From Kallipyga massiliensis ph2 (GTDB taxonomy: Bacteria > Bacillota > Clostridia > Tissierellales > Peptoniphilaceae): a DNA stretch of 64,000 nt. Made by a program: the position numbers and the translations under genes. Where the stretch lies: the NCBI RefSeq assembly GCF_000311985.1, contig NZ_HE978585.1, forward strand, positions 62,001 through 126,000, read 5' to 3'. The notes below the pieces were generated by a model, which was given only the letters and a program-made list of their open reading frames with translations, did no database searches and was not told the origin of the DNA. Of this stretch, positions 16,146-25,021 are shown piece after piece (position 1 is the first letter of the stretch; each line of letters begins with the position of its first letter).

Positions 16146-16242
16146 GTCATGGCGGAACCATGAGTTTCCCCGGCCAGAACCCAATTCCGCCATGAGCCAG
16201 GGCACGCCATCCTGGCAAAGAACCGGATTCCACCAAACACGC

Positions 16243-16294
16243 AAAAAAAGAGGCTGTGTTCGAAGCATGCCAATCTTTGAACACAGCCCCTTTT
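16243..16294 (-). terminator. Terminator after the DUF3825 gene, GGCTGTG family
   Basis: GGCTGTGTTC/GAACACAGCC, a 10-bp perfect stem with a 17-base loop, flanked by A and T runs. Near-identical stems occur at 21418 and 24966, and a related one at 55434. Confidence 0.75.
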
Positions 16295-16330
16295 CAGGAC
16301 TTCATCGATTCTACAGAAGTTCTTCCAAGG

Positions 16331-17635
16331 TCAATCCTCATCATCCTCATTCTCATCGCCTTCATAGGAGAGGATGTTGATGGAATCCGTATTGAGCCAG
16401 TCACTGTCGGGGCGGGAGACCAGGCGGGAGTTGCTGTAGGCCAGGAAGAGGGGAAGGATGGTTTCTCCCTGGTAGGAGCCTGAGGGATGGCGGACCACCA
16501 CCAGGGCCAGGTCAACCCGGTTTTCATCCACCAGACAGAGGGGGAGGAGAAGGGATCCTTTGTTGGACCGGGGGTTGTACATGGGGATGGCGGTCTTGTA
16601 GTTCCACTGGACCCGCTTGAGAGCCAGCTCCACGGCATCTTCGAAGCGGTTTTTGAGCCGGTTGAAAACCCGCTGGTTGTCCTCAATCTTCTGGCCCAAC
16701 TTCTGGAAGAAGATTTTGGACCGGTAGCGGTCGGTGGTCTGGTAGACCTCCTGGAGGGTCATCCCGTCAATCTCCATCATGTCCCGGGTTAGATTATCTT
16801 CCAAGAACTCCATGGGGAATCGGCGGGTCCGCTCGACGATAATATGGGTGTAGTCGCAGGAAAGATCGCCCGTGGAGGAATCATAGAGCATATTCTCGAC
16901 CTTGTTTTCAAAATAGTCCGCCCGACAAGGCAGGGGGTTGAAAACCCGAACCAGGGTCTTGCCCGTATCTTCCCCGGCCACTACAAAATCCAGGAGATAC
17001 CAGAAGGCAGATCCCTTGAACATGGTGTTCTGCTTGAAGATGGCATAGATGTCGTCGTATTTCCGGTCAACCAGGCCGGTGTTGAAGGCGGCATAGGTCT
17101 CCTGGGGCGGAGTGGAATCCGGGGTGATGGAAATCTTCCCCTCACGAAGGAGCCGCTTGAAAGTGTAATTCAGGTAGTTCTTGAGGAGGGGGACCTTATC
17201 GTTTTTGGGCGGGGTGTCCCCGTAATACCACTTTTCCGGCAGGGCCAGGTCGGCCAATTCATCGTACTTGCGGAAGTTAATGAAGGCCCAGTCCGTCAGA
17301 GCATCCTGGGGCTTTGGATATTTCCCTTTGATCTCCTCCAAGTCTTTTTCCGACAGGGGAGAAGGACCGGTCGGCCGAGGGCGGACAAAGTAGAGGGGTG
17401 GAAGGCCGGCTTCCTCACTCGTCCGGCAGTCAAAGTGGTCGCTGAAGCCCTGGAAGAGGGCAAAGAGGTCCCGGTCCCGGATGGAGGAGAGTTCAGGATA
17501 GGCCTCCCCAAGAGCCTGCTCCACCTTTCCCAGGAAGACCCAGTTCTCCTCCCCCTCCTGGAGGGATTGGACCAAAGTGGTCAGCTGGTCGGCCAAGGGG
17601 CCTTCTTGTCCTCTTTCATGCTGTTCGTAATCCAT
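16331..17635 (-). CDS. DUF3825 domain protein
   Basis: About 434 residues. The core (about 110-340) matches my memory of DUF3825: LADLALPEKWYYGD, then LLKNYLNYTFKRL, YAAFNTGLVDRKYDDIYAIF, RADYFENKVENMLYD and HIIVERTRRFP. The N-terminal 90 residues look like a small helical domain (possibly LOTUS/winged-helix-like, not certain) and the tail is very acidic (DENEDDED). The function of DUF3825 is unknown; it is found in RNA-associated contexts in other genomes. Here it is the third gene of a likely operon with the ATP-grasp protein (37-bp gap) and the glutamate-cysteine ligase. ATG 17635 has AAGGAAGG upstream; 17641 is an alternative. Confidence 0.78.
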   Translation of the reverse strand: MDYEQHERGQEGPLADQLTTLVQSLQEGEENWVFLGKVEQALGEAYPELSSIRDRDLFALFQGFSDHFDCRTSEEAGLPPLYFVRPRPTGPSPLSEKDLEEIKGKYPKPQDALTDWAFINFRKYDELADLALPEKWYYGDTPPKNDKVPLLKNYLNYTFKRLLREGKISITPDSTPPQETYAAFNTGLVDRKYDDIYAIFKQNTMFKGSAFWYLLDFVVAGEDTGKTLVRVFNPLPCRADYFENKVENMLYDSSTGDLSCDYTHIIVERTRRFPMEFLEDNLTRDMMEIDGMTLQEVYQTTDRYRSKIFFQKLGQKIEDNQRVFNRLKNRFEDAVELALKRVQWNYKTAIPMYNPRSNKGSLLLPLCLVDENRVDLALVVVRHPSGSYQGETILPLFLAYSNSRLVSRPDSDWLNTDSINILSYEGDENEDDED

Positions 17636-17671
17636 GGACATCCTTCCTTACCTTCCTTTCCTTCTTTGCTC

Positions 17672-19024
17672 CTACTTTGCCCCACCGATCTTCCGCTTAA
17701 TCCGGAAGGCAGGGGCTGAAAAATAGTCCCTGGCCCCGGAAATAATTCCCGATTGCCCAATCCGAGCATAAACGCCGGCAAATTCTTCCATATACATAAA
17801 GAGGCCGATGACATGGCCAAAATCGCCTAGCTTAAATTCATAGTCTTCCATATAAAGAAAGGGGGTGGGATCGACATCGATGTATTCCTGGTAGATGTAC
17901 TCATCAAAAGCCAGATCATCCACGATCTTAGCCCATTCCTCCCGGCTGTGCTCCCGCCCCAGGAGGATCCCCTGGGAGGCGTAGGAGTTGTAGGGCTTAA
18001 GGATCCAATCATCTTTTTCTGCTTTGACCCGGTCCTTGTCCTCTTGGGTCAGGATTTCCTTGGTCAGGGGAACGTGGGCCTTGACGAAGTCCCTTTCCAT
18101 GGGACTGAGCATTTCCAAAGTTCCCGGGTCATGGAGGACCTTGAAAATGGTCTTCGCATGCATAATCTGGGACCGGAAGGACCCCATGGAAATAAAGGCC
18201 TGGTCCTTATAGGCCTGGAGAAAGTCCTGGCATTGGTCGATTCGGTCCAGGAAGTCCGAGGTCACCATCCGGCGGTAGACCAGGTCGATGGCGGCTTCCC
18301 TCCCCGTATAGGGGTCCGTCCCATAAAGGACGCCCTCCCGGTATTCCATGGTCCGGGGGTCAGTCAGGGTGCAATCAAAGCCTTCCTTCTCGAAGACCTC
18401 ATGGAAGTGGCGGAACTCCTTTTCCGTCATCTTGTCCTCAAAGTCGACGATGGCCACCGTCTGGGGCAGCTTGCCTTTTAGCCTCTTGTACTCCCCGGTT
18501 AGGGCTTCCACCAACGGGCGGAAGAGGGAGTAGCGGGCGATCTCCCAGTCCCCGGCCATGGCTTCCATGGCCTTGGATTTGAGGAGGAGCTTGCCCAGGA
18601 CCCGGTCCTCATTCATGGCTGAGGACCCGTCGGTGTTGAGTTCGCAAAACTGAAAATCTCCATCACCATTATAAAATATATCATATCGCCCTACGGGAAC
18701 CGGAGTGGTGTAGCCCGGGTCGATCAAAATCAGGTCCTCCAGGGCCTTGGAAAAGTGAAAAGAGGCCCGGTAGTCGGGATCTTCCAGGAACTTGGCCGTC
18801 ACCTTATGGCCAATGGAAGCCATGGTATGGAGGATAGACCGGAAAAAGGCCTCATCTTCCTCTTCAAAATAAAATCCCTGATAGGTCATGGGGATGGGGT
18901 CCCCGGGGATCAGCCGCCGCTTGTTCTCCGACCGCTCCATGATCCCCCGGTAGTCCTGCTCATAGTATCGGGGCTGGCCCATGACCATCCGGATATAGTC
19001 TTTGGTAAATTCGTTAATAAACAT
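17672..19024 (-). CDS. Circularly permuted ATP-grasp protein (glutathionylspermidine synthase-like)
   Basis: About 450 residues. The first half has RYDIFYNGDGDFQFCELNTDGSSAMNED, typical of the glutathionylspermidine synthase/circularly permuted ATP-grasp group, where the acidic-Asn motif binds Mg-ATP. The C-terminal part has the lysine-containing WILKPYNSYASQGILLG and EYIYQEYID, the ATP-binding half of the grasp. Such enzymes join a carboxylate to an amine through an acyl-phosphate. It is 54 bp downstream of a GCS2-type ligase, so the probable substrate is a gamma-glutamyl compound. ATG 19024 has AGGAGT upstream; the longer frame from 19075 lacks a site. Confidence 0.8.
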   Translation of the reverse strand: MFINEFTKDYIRMVMGQPRYYEQDYRGIMERSENKRRLIPGDPIPMTYQGFYFEEEDEAFFRSILHTMASIGHKVTAKFLEDPDYRASFHFSKALEDLILIDPGYTTPVPVGRYDIFYNGDGDFQFCELNTDGSSAMNEDRVLGKLLLKSKAMEAMAGDWEIARYSLFRPLVEALTGEYKRLKGKLPQTVAIVDFEDKMTEKEFRHFHEVFEKEGFDCTLTDPRTMEYREGVLYGTDPYTGREAAIDLVYRRMVTSDFLDRIDQCQDFLQAYKDQAFISMGSFRSQIMHAKTIFKVLHDPGTLEMLSPMERDFVKAHVPLTKEILTQEDKDRVKAEKDDWILKPYNSYASQGILLGREHSREEWAKIVDDLAFDEYIYQEYIDVDPTPFLYMEDYEFKLGDFGHVIGLFMYMEEFAGVYARIGQSGIISGARDYFSAPAFRIKRKIGGAK

Positions 19025-19078
19025 AGAACTCCTCTCTTTTTCGATGAGCCCTGTCCGTTTTTGTCGACGTCTCACCGG

Positions 19079-20395
19079 TCAATCTTTGGTCTTGGCAAGG
19101 AGGATCTCCCGGAGCCCGTCCCATCCCTCCTCTCCTTCCACTTTCTCATAGTAGGTCCGGGGTGTTTCCAGATGGGACCAGAGTTCCCGAAGGGGGGCTA
19201 AATAGGCCCTCTCTTCCTCGGGAAGCCCTTCATGAGCCAGGTCCAGGAGCTTGATCCCCCAGTTGGCAAAGTAGTCGGAGAGGTAGTAGCCGTGAATCCC
19301 GTTATCCCGCCCGGAGTCCATCCCCCGCTCCACCAAATCGATGGAAACCGTCTTGAACTTCCGGTCCAGGCGGTCCAGGTTTTGGGGGTCATAGAAGAGC
19401 CCCTTGACCAGGGCAGTCACCGCGAGGGAAAGATCCAGGGGGAGGGCATCCATGGGACGGACCTCCAGGAAGCCCTTGACCCGGATGTCCGGAAAGACAA
19501 TCCCCAGAGCCTGGTCGATCAGTCCGGCCCACTCCTCCTCGGGGTCTGCCCGGTCCATAGCCTGGGACAGGGTCAGATCCCCCGTTTCCACCTCCTGTCC
19601 CCCTTCCACCCGGAAGAGGATGACCCGGTCGAGAAGCCAGTCGGCATAGGAAGCATAAGAAAAGTCCTCATCAAAAGCGGTCGGCACCAAGCCCGTTCGG
19701 TCAGGATCGGTCCCCCGCCAAATCTCCTGGCGGGCGTTGAACTTGTCTCGCTTCTCTCCGCCTATCCGGGAAACGGAGTCCGTCAGTGTGTAGAGGATGG
19801 GGACCAGGGCCGTCAGGACCCGATATTTCTTCCGGAAGTCCTCCGGCCCGAAGTAGTCGATGGAGACCTGGAGGGCGCAGGAAAGCCGCATCATCTTCCG
19901 GGAATGGGGACCATGAGCCCCCAGCCAATCGTTCATGATCCGGTAGCGTTCCTTGGCAATGATGGGGACCTCCAGGGCACGGTTGTCCGGGTCAACCCCC
20001 AGAGCCATCATTCCGTAGCCGTATTTTTCCAGGACGGGTAGGAGGACCTCATAGGCCCGCCGGGCCCGGTCTTCCAGGACCTTGAGGTCAGGGGATTGGG
20101 TCAGTGAGACCTCGAACTGGGCCCCAGGCTCAATGGACACGGCCATCTCCTCATTCCGGACCCCGGCAATATGGCCGTTGATCCGGACGGGTTCCAGGCC
20201 GGGCATTTGGGCCAGTTCCTCCAGGATTTCCAGAACCCCGGGCTGACCCTCATAAAAAATCCGCCGTCCGCTTGCCCGGTCGACAATGAAATGCTCCATC
20301 TCGATGCCCACTTGGCCTTGGCCCGGTTTTTTATCAGACTTGATCCGGTCGACAATCCGGTCTATTTTTTCCTGTCTTGTTCTTTTCATCCTCAT
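19079..20395 (-). CDS. Glutamate-cysteine ligase family 2 (GCS2)-type protein
   Basis: About 438 residues. The motifs GQVGIEMEHFIVD, the E-P-G-A-Q-F-E-V-S segment and PHSRKMMRLSCALQVSIDYF belong to the GCS2 superfamily of carboxylate-amine ligases that make gamma-glutamyl bonds (GshA, EgtA and YbdK types). The conserved acidic residues for Mg-ATP and the central Q-V-S motif are present. The real partner amine cannot be told from sequence; cysteine is the family default. ATG 20395 was chosen (GAAGGACA upstream); an open frame continues to 20521 but overlaps the opposing promoter. It heads the operon with the ATP-grasp and DUF3825 genes. Confidence 0.85.
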   Translation of the reverse strand: MRMKRTRQEKIDRIVDRIKSDKKPGQGQVGIEMEHFIVDRASGRRIFYEGQPGVLEILEELAQMPGLEPVRINGHIAGVRNEEMAVSIEPGAQFEVSLTQSPDLKVLEDRARRAYEVLLPVLEKYGYGMMALGVDPDNRALEVPIIAKERYRIMNDWLGAHGPHSRKMMRLSCALQVSIDYFGPEDFRKKYRVLTALVPILYTLTDSVSRIGGEKRDKFNARQEIWRGTDPDRTGLVPTAFDEDFSYASYADWLLDRVILFRVEGGQEVETGDLTLSQAMDRADPEEEWAGLIDQALGIVFPDIRVKGFLEVRPMDALPLDLSLAVTALVKGLFYDPQNLDRLDRKFKTVSIDLVERGMDSGRDNGIHGYYLSDYFANWGIKLLDLAHEGLPEEERAYLAPLRELWSHLETPRTYYEKVEGEEGWDGLREILLAKTKD

Positions 20396-20469
20396 TGTCC
20401 TTCCTTCGTTGGCTCGATATCTTTTTATTGTATACCCAGGATTGACAAAAGATTGCATTCTTCCCCGAC

Positions 20470-20502
20470 TTGACCCCTTACGGAAGGGAAGGGGTATATA
20501 AT
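20470..20502 (+). promoter_or_regulatory. Candidate promoter of the MBL-fold gene
   Basis: TTGACC at 20470-20475 and TATATA/TATAAT at 20495-20502. The spacer of 19-21 bp is longer than ideal, so strength is uncertain. The start lies in the divergent region between two operons. Confidence 0.4.
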
Positions 20503-20532
20503 GGGAGAAAATGAAAAACAAAAGGAGGCCAT

Positions 20533-21291
20533 ATGTCGACGGTAATTACCTTGACCTATCTTTATAATTCCGGCTTTTCCCTGGACTTCCCCGACCGCTT
20601 CCTGGTTGTGGATTACGTCCAAGGGCCTCTCGCCCTCCCTAAGGATAAGCCCACCACCTTCATTGTCACCCATGCCCACAGCGACCACTACACTCCCCGA
20701 ATCTTCACCATGGAGGGGGCCCATGAGGCGACCTATGTTCTCTCCACGGACGTGGAAGAATCCCCCTCTGACGGCAAATTCATCCAGCTCTCCCGGACCC
20801 AGGAAGAGACCCGCCGAAAAAAGATCATCTACAATCCTGACCGGACCCTCCGCCTTGAGCCGGGGGACAGCGAAAGCTTCCAGGGCATCCAATGGACCGC
20901 CTTCGGATCCACCGACCAGGGAATCTCCGTCCTCTTTGAAGTGGGCGGGATCTCCTTCTTCCACGCCGGAGACCTCAACGCCTGGAAGTGGCCGGATTGG
21001 ACCGTGGAAGACCAGGACCGGGAAGTCAGCGACTTCATGGAGGTCCTGGATGACCTGGAAAACTTCCCCGTGGATATCCTCTTCGCCCCCCTGGACCCCC
21101 GCCTGGAGGGCAATGCCTTCCTGGGCCCCATGGCTATGATCCAAAGGCTCAAGCCCCAGATGTTCATTCCCATGCACTTCCGGGAAAAAATGGACATCAC
21201 TCAATTCTTCAAGGAACACTACCAGGACCAGACCAAAACTTTCTTGACGGAAATCACAGGACAAGGCCAGCAAATCCGGATCCGGAGTTAG
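20533..21291 (+). CDS. Metallo-beta-lactamase-fold hydrolase
   Basis: A 252-residue MBL-fold protein. The zinc motif THAHSDHYTP is near residue 49, FHAGDLNAW supplies the next ligands near residue 145, and PMHFREK is the last histidine region. This set resembles UlaG/YcjY-like or nuclease-like MBL proteins, but I cannot assign a substrate. It lies head to head with the glutamate-cysteine ligase operon, which may suggest a shared role in thiol metabolism (inference only). AGGAGG is seven bases upstream of the ATG. A repeat pair and a terminator follow. Confidence 0.82.
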   Translation: MSTVITLTYLYNSGFSLDFPDRFLVVDYVQGPLALPKDKPTTFIVTHAHSDHYTPRIFTMEGAHEATYVLSTDVEESPSDGKFIQLSRTQEETRRKKIIYNPDRTLRLEPGDSESFQGIQWTAFGSTDQGISVLFEVGGISFFHAGDLNAWKWPDWTVEDQDREVSDFMEVLDDLENFPVDILFAPLDPRLEGNAFLGPMAMIQRLKPQMFIPMHFREKMDITQFFKEHYQDQTKTFLTEITGQGQQIRIRS

Positions 21292-21302
21292 GATGGGGGC
21301 GG

Positions 21303-21396
21303 CTACCCTGGTAAATCACAAAATTGGGTCCTAGCCAGGGTAGGGCCACCCTGGTAAATCACAAAATTGGGCCCCAGCCAGGGTAGGCCGCCCTGG
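21303..21396. repeat. Two and a half CCCTGG/CCAGGG palindrome units, 43-bp period
   Basis: CTACCCTGG at 21303 and CACCCTGG at 21347 are each followed by the conserved TAAATCACAAAATTGGG and an inverted CCAGGGTAG. A third CCCTGG starts at 21391. The steps of the CCCTGG core are 43 and 42 bp, equal to the arrays at 15.8 and 55.7 kb. The 17-base linker TAAATCACAAAATTGGG is identical in both full units, so this is a recent duplication. It lies between convergent genes. Confidence 0.8.
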
Positions 21397-21417
21397 GAAG
21401 CGAAGATAAAAGAAATT

Positions 21418-21464
21418 AAAAAGGCTGTGCCAGAACAAACAAACTGTTCTGACACAGCCTTTTT
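21418..21464. terminator. Bidirectional terminator, GGCTGTG family
   Basis: AAAAAGGCTGTG and CACAGCCTTTTT flank a second stem CAGAACA/TGTTCTG; total about 19 bp of pairing with one mismatch. It separates the convergent MBL-fold and ackA genes and has A/T runs on both sides. Confidence 0.85.
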
Positions 21465-21494
21465 CTTTATCGATGTCTTCCTGAGCCCTTCCGC

Positions 21495-22697
21495 TTACTT
21501 GCCTTGAACCAGACGCTTGGTATCCCGGGCGATCATGAGTTCTTCGTCGGTGGGGATGACCATGACTTTGATGGCGGAATCCTCGGCGGAAATGACCTTC
21601 TCCTTGGGCTTGCGTTGGTTATTGATTTCTTTATCCAGCTTGACGCCGATGATCTCCAAACCGTCGCAGATGACTTCCCGGTCCTTGGATCCGTTCTCAC
21701 CGATCCCGCCGGTAAAGGTGATGGCGTCGATCCGGCCACCCATCATGGTGGCATATGCACCGATGGTCTCCCGGCAGCGGGAGTGGAAAATCTTCAGGGC
21801 TAGCTGGCAGTTCTCATCACCTGATTCAGCCCCCTTCTCCAGGTCTCTGAAGTCGGAGGAGAGGCCGGATATGCCCAGGACGCCGGATTCTTTGTTGAGG
21901 ACCTTGTCCACCTCATCGGGGCTCATGCCCAGCTGCTTGATCATATAAATGATGATGGAGGGGTCCAGGTCGCCGGACCGAGTCCCCATGGGGAGGCCGG
22001 CTAAGGGAGTCAGGCCCATGGAGGTCATGATGGACTTGCCGTTTTTGACGGCGGTGATGGAGGACCCGTTGCCCAAGTGGCAGGAGATGAGGTTGACTTC
22101 CTCTACCGGCTTGCCCAGGAGTTCGGCCGCACGGTTGGTGATGAAGTTGTGGGAGGTCCCGTGGAAACCGTAGCGGCGGATGCCCTGTTCTTTGTAATAA
22201 GAGAGAGGGATGGGGTAAACAAAGTTTTCCTGGGGCATGGTCTGGTGGAAGGCAGTGTCGAAGACGGCGACCTGGGGCTTACCTTCCAGGAGGGACGAGC
22301 AGGCCTGGATCCCTTGGAGGTTGGCAGGATTGTGGAGGGGGGAGAAGGGAACCACTTCTTGAATGGCTTCCAGGACATCCTGGTCAATGATGGTGGACTT
22401 GGTGACTTTTTCTCCGCCATGGACCACCCGGTGGCCGACGGCATCAATTTCCTGGAGGTCCTTGATGACCCCGTGGTCCGGAGAAGTCAAGGCCTCGAAG
22501 ACCAGCTCGACTGCCTTCTTATGGTCGGGAATGGCTGTCTCCAGCTCAAATTCTCCCTTGGCCGTTTCCTGCTCAATCCGAGAACCATCGATGGCAATTC
22601 TTTCCACCAGGCCCTTGGCCAGGACCTCTTCCTTGTCCATGTCGAAAAGCTGGTATTTCAGTGAAGATGACCCGCAGTTAATGACTAAAATTTTCAT
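21495..22697 (-). CDS. ackA: Acetate kinase
   Basis: A 400-residue acetate kinase, the standard length, giving ATP from acetyl phosphate in fermentation. MKILVINCGSSSLKYQLF is the family signature; DTAFHQTMP, the GFHGTSH stretch and TFTGGIGENG form the active site. The pta gene is not in the window. Transcribed alone or with the nucleotidyltransferase 70 bp upstream. Confidence 0.97.
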   Translation of the reverse strand: MKILVINCGSSSLKYQLFDMDKEEVLAKGLVERIAIDGSRIEQETAKGEFELETAIPDHKKAVELVFEALTSPDHGVIKDLQEIDAVGHRVVHGGEKVTKSTIIDQDVLEAIQEVVPFSPLHNPANLQGIQACSSLLEGKPQVAVFDTAFHQTMPQENFVYPIPLSYYKEQGIRRYGFHGTSHNFITNRAAELLGKPVEEVNLISCHLGNGSSITAVKNGKSIMTSMGLTPLAGLPMGTRSGDLDPSIIIYMIKQLGMSPDEVDKVLNKESGVLGISGLSSDFRDLEKGAESGDENCQLALKIFHSRCRETIGAYATMMGGRIDAITFTGGIGENGSKDREVICDGLEIIGVKLDKEINNQRKPKEKVISAEDSAIKVMVIPTDEELMIARDTKRLVQGK

Positions 22698-22766
22698 TCG
22701 ATCCTCCTATTTTCCTTCAATCCGGTCTCGTCTTATTCTTATCAGTTGTCTCTCTTTTTACCCTCT

Positions 22767-23690
22767 TTAGTCAATCCAAAGCGGGGAAGGGTAGGTCCCC
22801 TCTTCCCATTTTTTCCGGAAGCCCTCCTGAACCCGGGCCTTGTCCTCCTGGTAGGTTACCCCCATCCAGGCCTGGTCGGTGGTCAGGACCCGGACCCGGG
22901 CCTCCCCCTCCTCCAGCTGGCGGCTGATGACCGAAGGCAGGTAGCATTCGGCTTTCAAGGGGTTTTCGGGAAGCTCATTCTGAATAAAAGAACGAAGCTC
23001 TTCTTGGATGGCTTCCATAAACGAAGGTCGGAAGCCCCAAAAGTTCATGGACACAGGGCTGTCTCCGGGAAGGAGGACCTCCCGGTCCTCTCCGCCTTCA
23101 CCGGTGACCAAGGACTTCCCGTCCTCCCCTTCCTGGAAGATCCGAGTGTGTTCCACGACCCGGACCAGATAACCTCCCTCCACCTGGCAGACCCCCCGGG
23201 AAACCGACCCGTTGGCGGTCAAGGTCTTGTTGAGCCGGTAGGCCACCATGGCGTGGGTGGGGATGCCCTCTCCCGGATCCTCTACCAGGAAATCATAAAT
23301 CAGAGAAAAGGCCAGGTCCCCATAATAATCATCCGCATTGATGACAGCAAAGGGGCCATCCACCAGTTCCCGGGCCGCATAGACTGCCTGGGCCGTTCCC
23401 CAGGGCTTCTCCCTCCCCTCAGGGACCTCCCCACCCGGCATATCCCGGAGGTCCTGGAAGGCGAAATCCACCTCCATATCCCGGGGCAGGTGACCGGTCA
23501 GCTTTTCCCGGAAAACCTCCTCATGCTCCTTGCGGATGATGAAGATGGCCCGGCGGAAGCCCGCCCGGTAGGCGTCGTAGAGGGAGTAATCCATGATGAC
23601 CTCCCCATCCGGTCCCACTGGGTCAACCTGCTTTAGGCCCCCATAGCGGGACCCCATGCCCGCCGCCATAATGACAAGAATTGGATCCAT
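22767..23690 (-). CDS. Sugar-phosphate nucleotidyltransferase (GalU/RfbA-like fold)
   Basis: A 307-residue Rossmann-like nucleotidyltransferase. The N-terminal VIMAAGMGSRYGG loop binds the nucleotide and FAVINADDYYGD contains the metal-binding Asp. K24 and the GREKPWGTAQAVYAA stretch fit UTP- or dTTP-glucose-1-phosphate transferases. The substrate is not assignable from sequence; the protein is similar to the short family often annotated UTP-glucose-1-phosphate uridylyltransferase-like. It may feed the galE/branching-enzyme sugars (inference). Confidence 0.78.
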   Translation of the reverse strand: MDPILVIMAAGMGSRYGGLKQVDPVGPDGEVIMDYSLYDAYRAGFRRAIFIIRKEHEEVFREKLTGHLPRDMEVDFAFQDLRDMPGGEVPEGREKPWGTAQAVYAARELVDGPFAVINADDYYGDLAFSLIYDFLVEDPGEGIPTHAMVAYRLNKTLTANGSVSRGVCQVEGGYLVRVVEHTRIFQEGEDGKSLVTGEGGEDREVLLPGDSPVSMNFWGFRPSFMEAIQEELRSFIQNELPENPLKAECYLPSVISRQLEEGEARVRVLTTDQAWMGVTYQEDKARVQEGFRKKWEEGTYPSPLWID

Positions 23691-23783
23691 AGCAACCTCC
23701 TTGTTTGCACTCTTTCAATTATACCAAAGAAGCCCCGCCTATGATAAAATACCAGGGAAGAACGACTAGAGCGGAGGTGGCCC

Positions 23784-24950
23784 ATGCGGTTTACAAAAGA
23801 AGAAAAGCAACAGATTAAACTGATCCTGTTCATTATCACCTGTTCCATCCTCATTTTCATGCTTCTTTCCAACTTTAACGCCATTTTGAAAGGCTTTGGT
23901 TACCTCCTGGGCATGATTTCTCCCTTTATGATGGCCATCATGGTTTCCTTCCTGGTCAACATATTTATGTCCGTTATTGAAAACAAGATCCTGGATAAGC
24001 TCCCCATCGGTCGCGGCGGCAAGAGGGCCCTGGCTATCCTCCTTTCTTTCATCCTCATCGTTGCCATTCTTGTCCTGATCTTCTCCTTGATCCTCCCTCA
24101 ACTTTTTAATTCCCTCCGGACCATCATCCTGGCGATTCCGGATTTCCTGGACAAGCTCTCCGCCTTCCTCCAAAAGGCTAAGTGGATGGGCCCGGTACAG
24201 AAGCCCCTAATTGATGCTTTGGATAACCTCCAATCCATCTCCCTCCCCTCCTATCTCTGGCACTATATCAGCCCCCAGGGGAATGCCTCCTTCGGCTCCT
24301 TTATCCAGTCGGTTCTCCCCACCATCAACGCCGTCTTCTCCGGCCTCCTCAATGCCTTCCTGGTCCTGGTCTTCTCTATTTACATGCTGGCCGCCAAGGA
24401 AACTCTGGGCACTCAAGCCAAACAACTCCTCTATGCCAGCCTTCCGGAGAGCATTGTCGACAAGTTCATGTACATCTTTTATACGGCCTATGACAACTTC
24501 TATAACTTCTTCACCGGCCAGTTCCGTGAAGCCCTAACCCTGGGTTTCATGTGCTTCGTCGGCATGAAAATTCTGGGCCTTCCCCTGGCACTGGCCGTCT
24601 CGGTTCTCATCGCCTTCGGTGCCCTCATTCCCATGGTGGGTGCTGTCCTCGCCGGTCTCATCGGGACGCTAACTATCTCTTCTATCTCCCTGACCCAGGG
24701 TCTAGGCTTCATGGTTTATATCTTCGTCCTTCAGCAATTTGATGGAAACATCATCTACCCTCGGATCGTGGGCCAATCCGTTGGCCTCCCTGCTATCTGG
24801 GTTCTCCTGGCTGTTATCATCGGCGGGTCCACCATGGGGATCTTTGGCATGCTCCTCTTCCTCCCCATCTTCTCCACCATCTATGACCTTCTCTCCGACT
24901 TTAAGACCCGGCGGTTGGCCAAGAAAAACATCAACGTCGCCGAAAAATAA
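23784..24950 (+). CDS. AI-2E family transporter (PerM-like)
   Basis: A 388-residue membrane protein with about eight hydrophobic segments, two at the start (residues about 10-60), one at about 85-110 and five in the second half. The late P-x-x-G-x-x-x-A-x-x-x-G-x region (GALIPMVGAVLAGLIGT) and the QQFDGNIIYPRIVG motif define the AI-2E/PerM family. Members differ in role: quorum-signal export, Na+/H+ antiport or unknown. The gene has its own GGAGGTGG ribosome-binding site and terminator, so it is monocistronic. Confidence 0.88.
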   Translation: MRFTKEEKQQIKLILFIITCSILIFMLLSNFNAILKGFGYLLGMISPFMMAIMVSFLVNIFMSVIENKILDKLPIGRGGKRALAILLSFILIVAILVLIFSLILPQLFNSLRTIILAIPDFLDKLSAFLQKAKWMGPVQKPLIDALDNLQSISLPSYLWHYISPQGNASFGSFIQSVLPTINAVFSGLLNAFLVLVFSIYMLAAKETLGTQAKQLLYASLPESIVDKFMYIFYTAYDNFYNFFTGQFREALTLGFMCFVGMKILGLPLALAVSVLIAFGALIPMVGAVLAGLIGTLTISSISLTQGLGFMVYIFVLQQFDGNIIYPRIVGQSVGLPAIWVLLAVIIGGSTMGIFGMLLFLPIFSTIYDLLSDFKTRRLAKKNINVAEK

Positions 24951-24965
24951 CTTCTTTCACCCACA

Positions 24966-25004
24966 AAAAAGGCTGTGCCGGAAATCTTCCGACACAGCCT
25001 TTTT
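24966..25004. terminator. Bidirectional terminator, GGCTGTG family
   Basis: AAAAAGGCTGTGCCGGAA pairs with TTCCGACACAGCCTTTTT around an ATC loop with a single mismatch. It separates the convergent AI-2E and pepF genes. It is nearly the same hairpin as at 21418. Confidence 0.9.
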
Positions 25005-25021
25005 CTTTATTCCGGTGAAGC

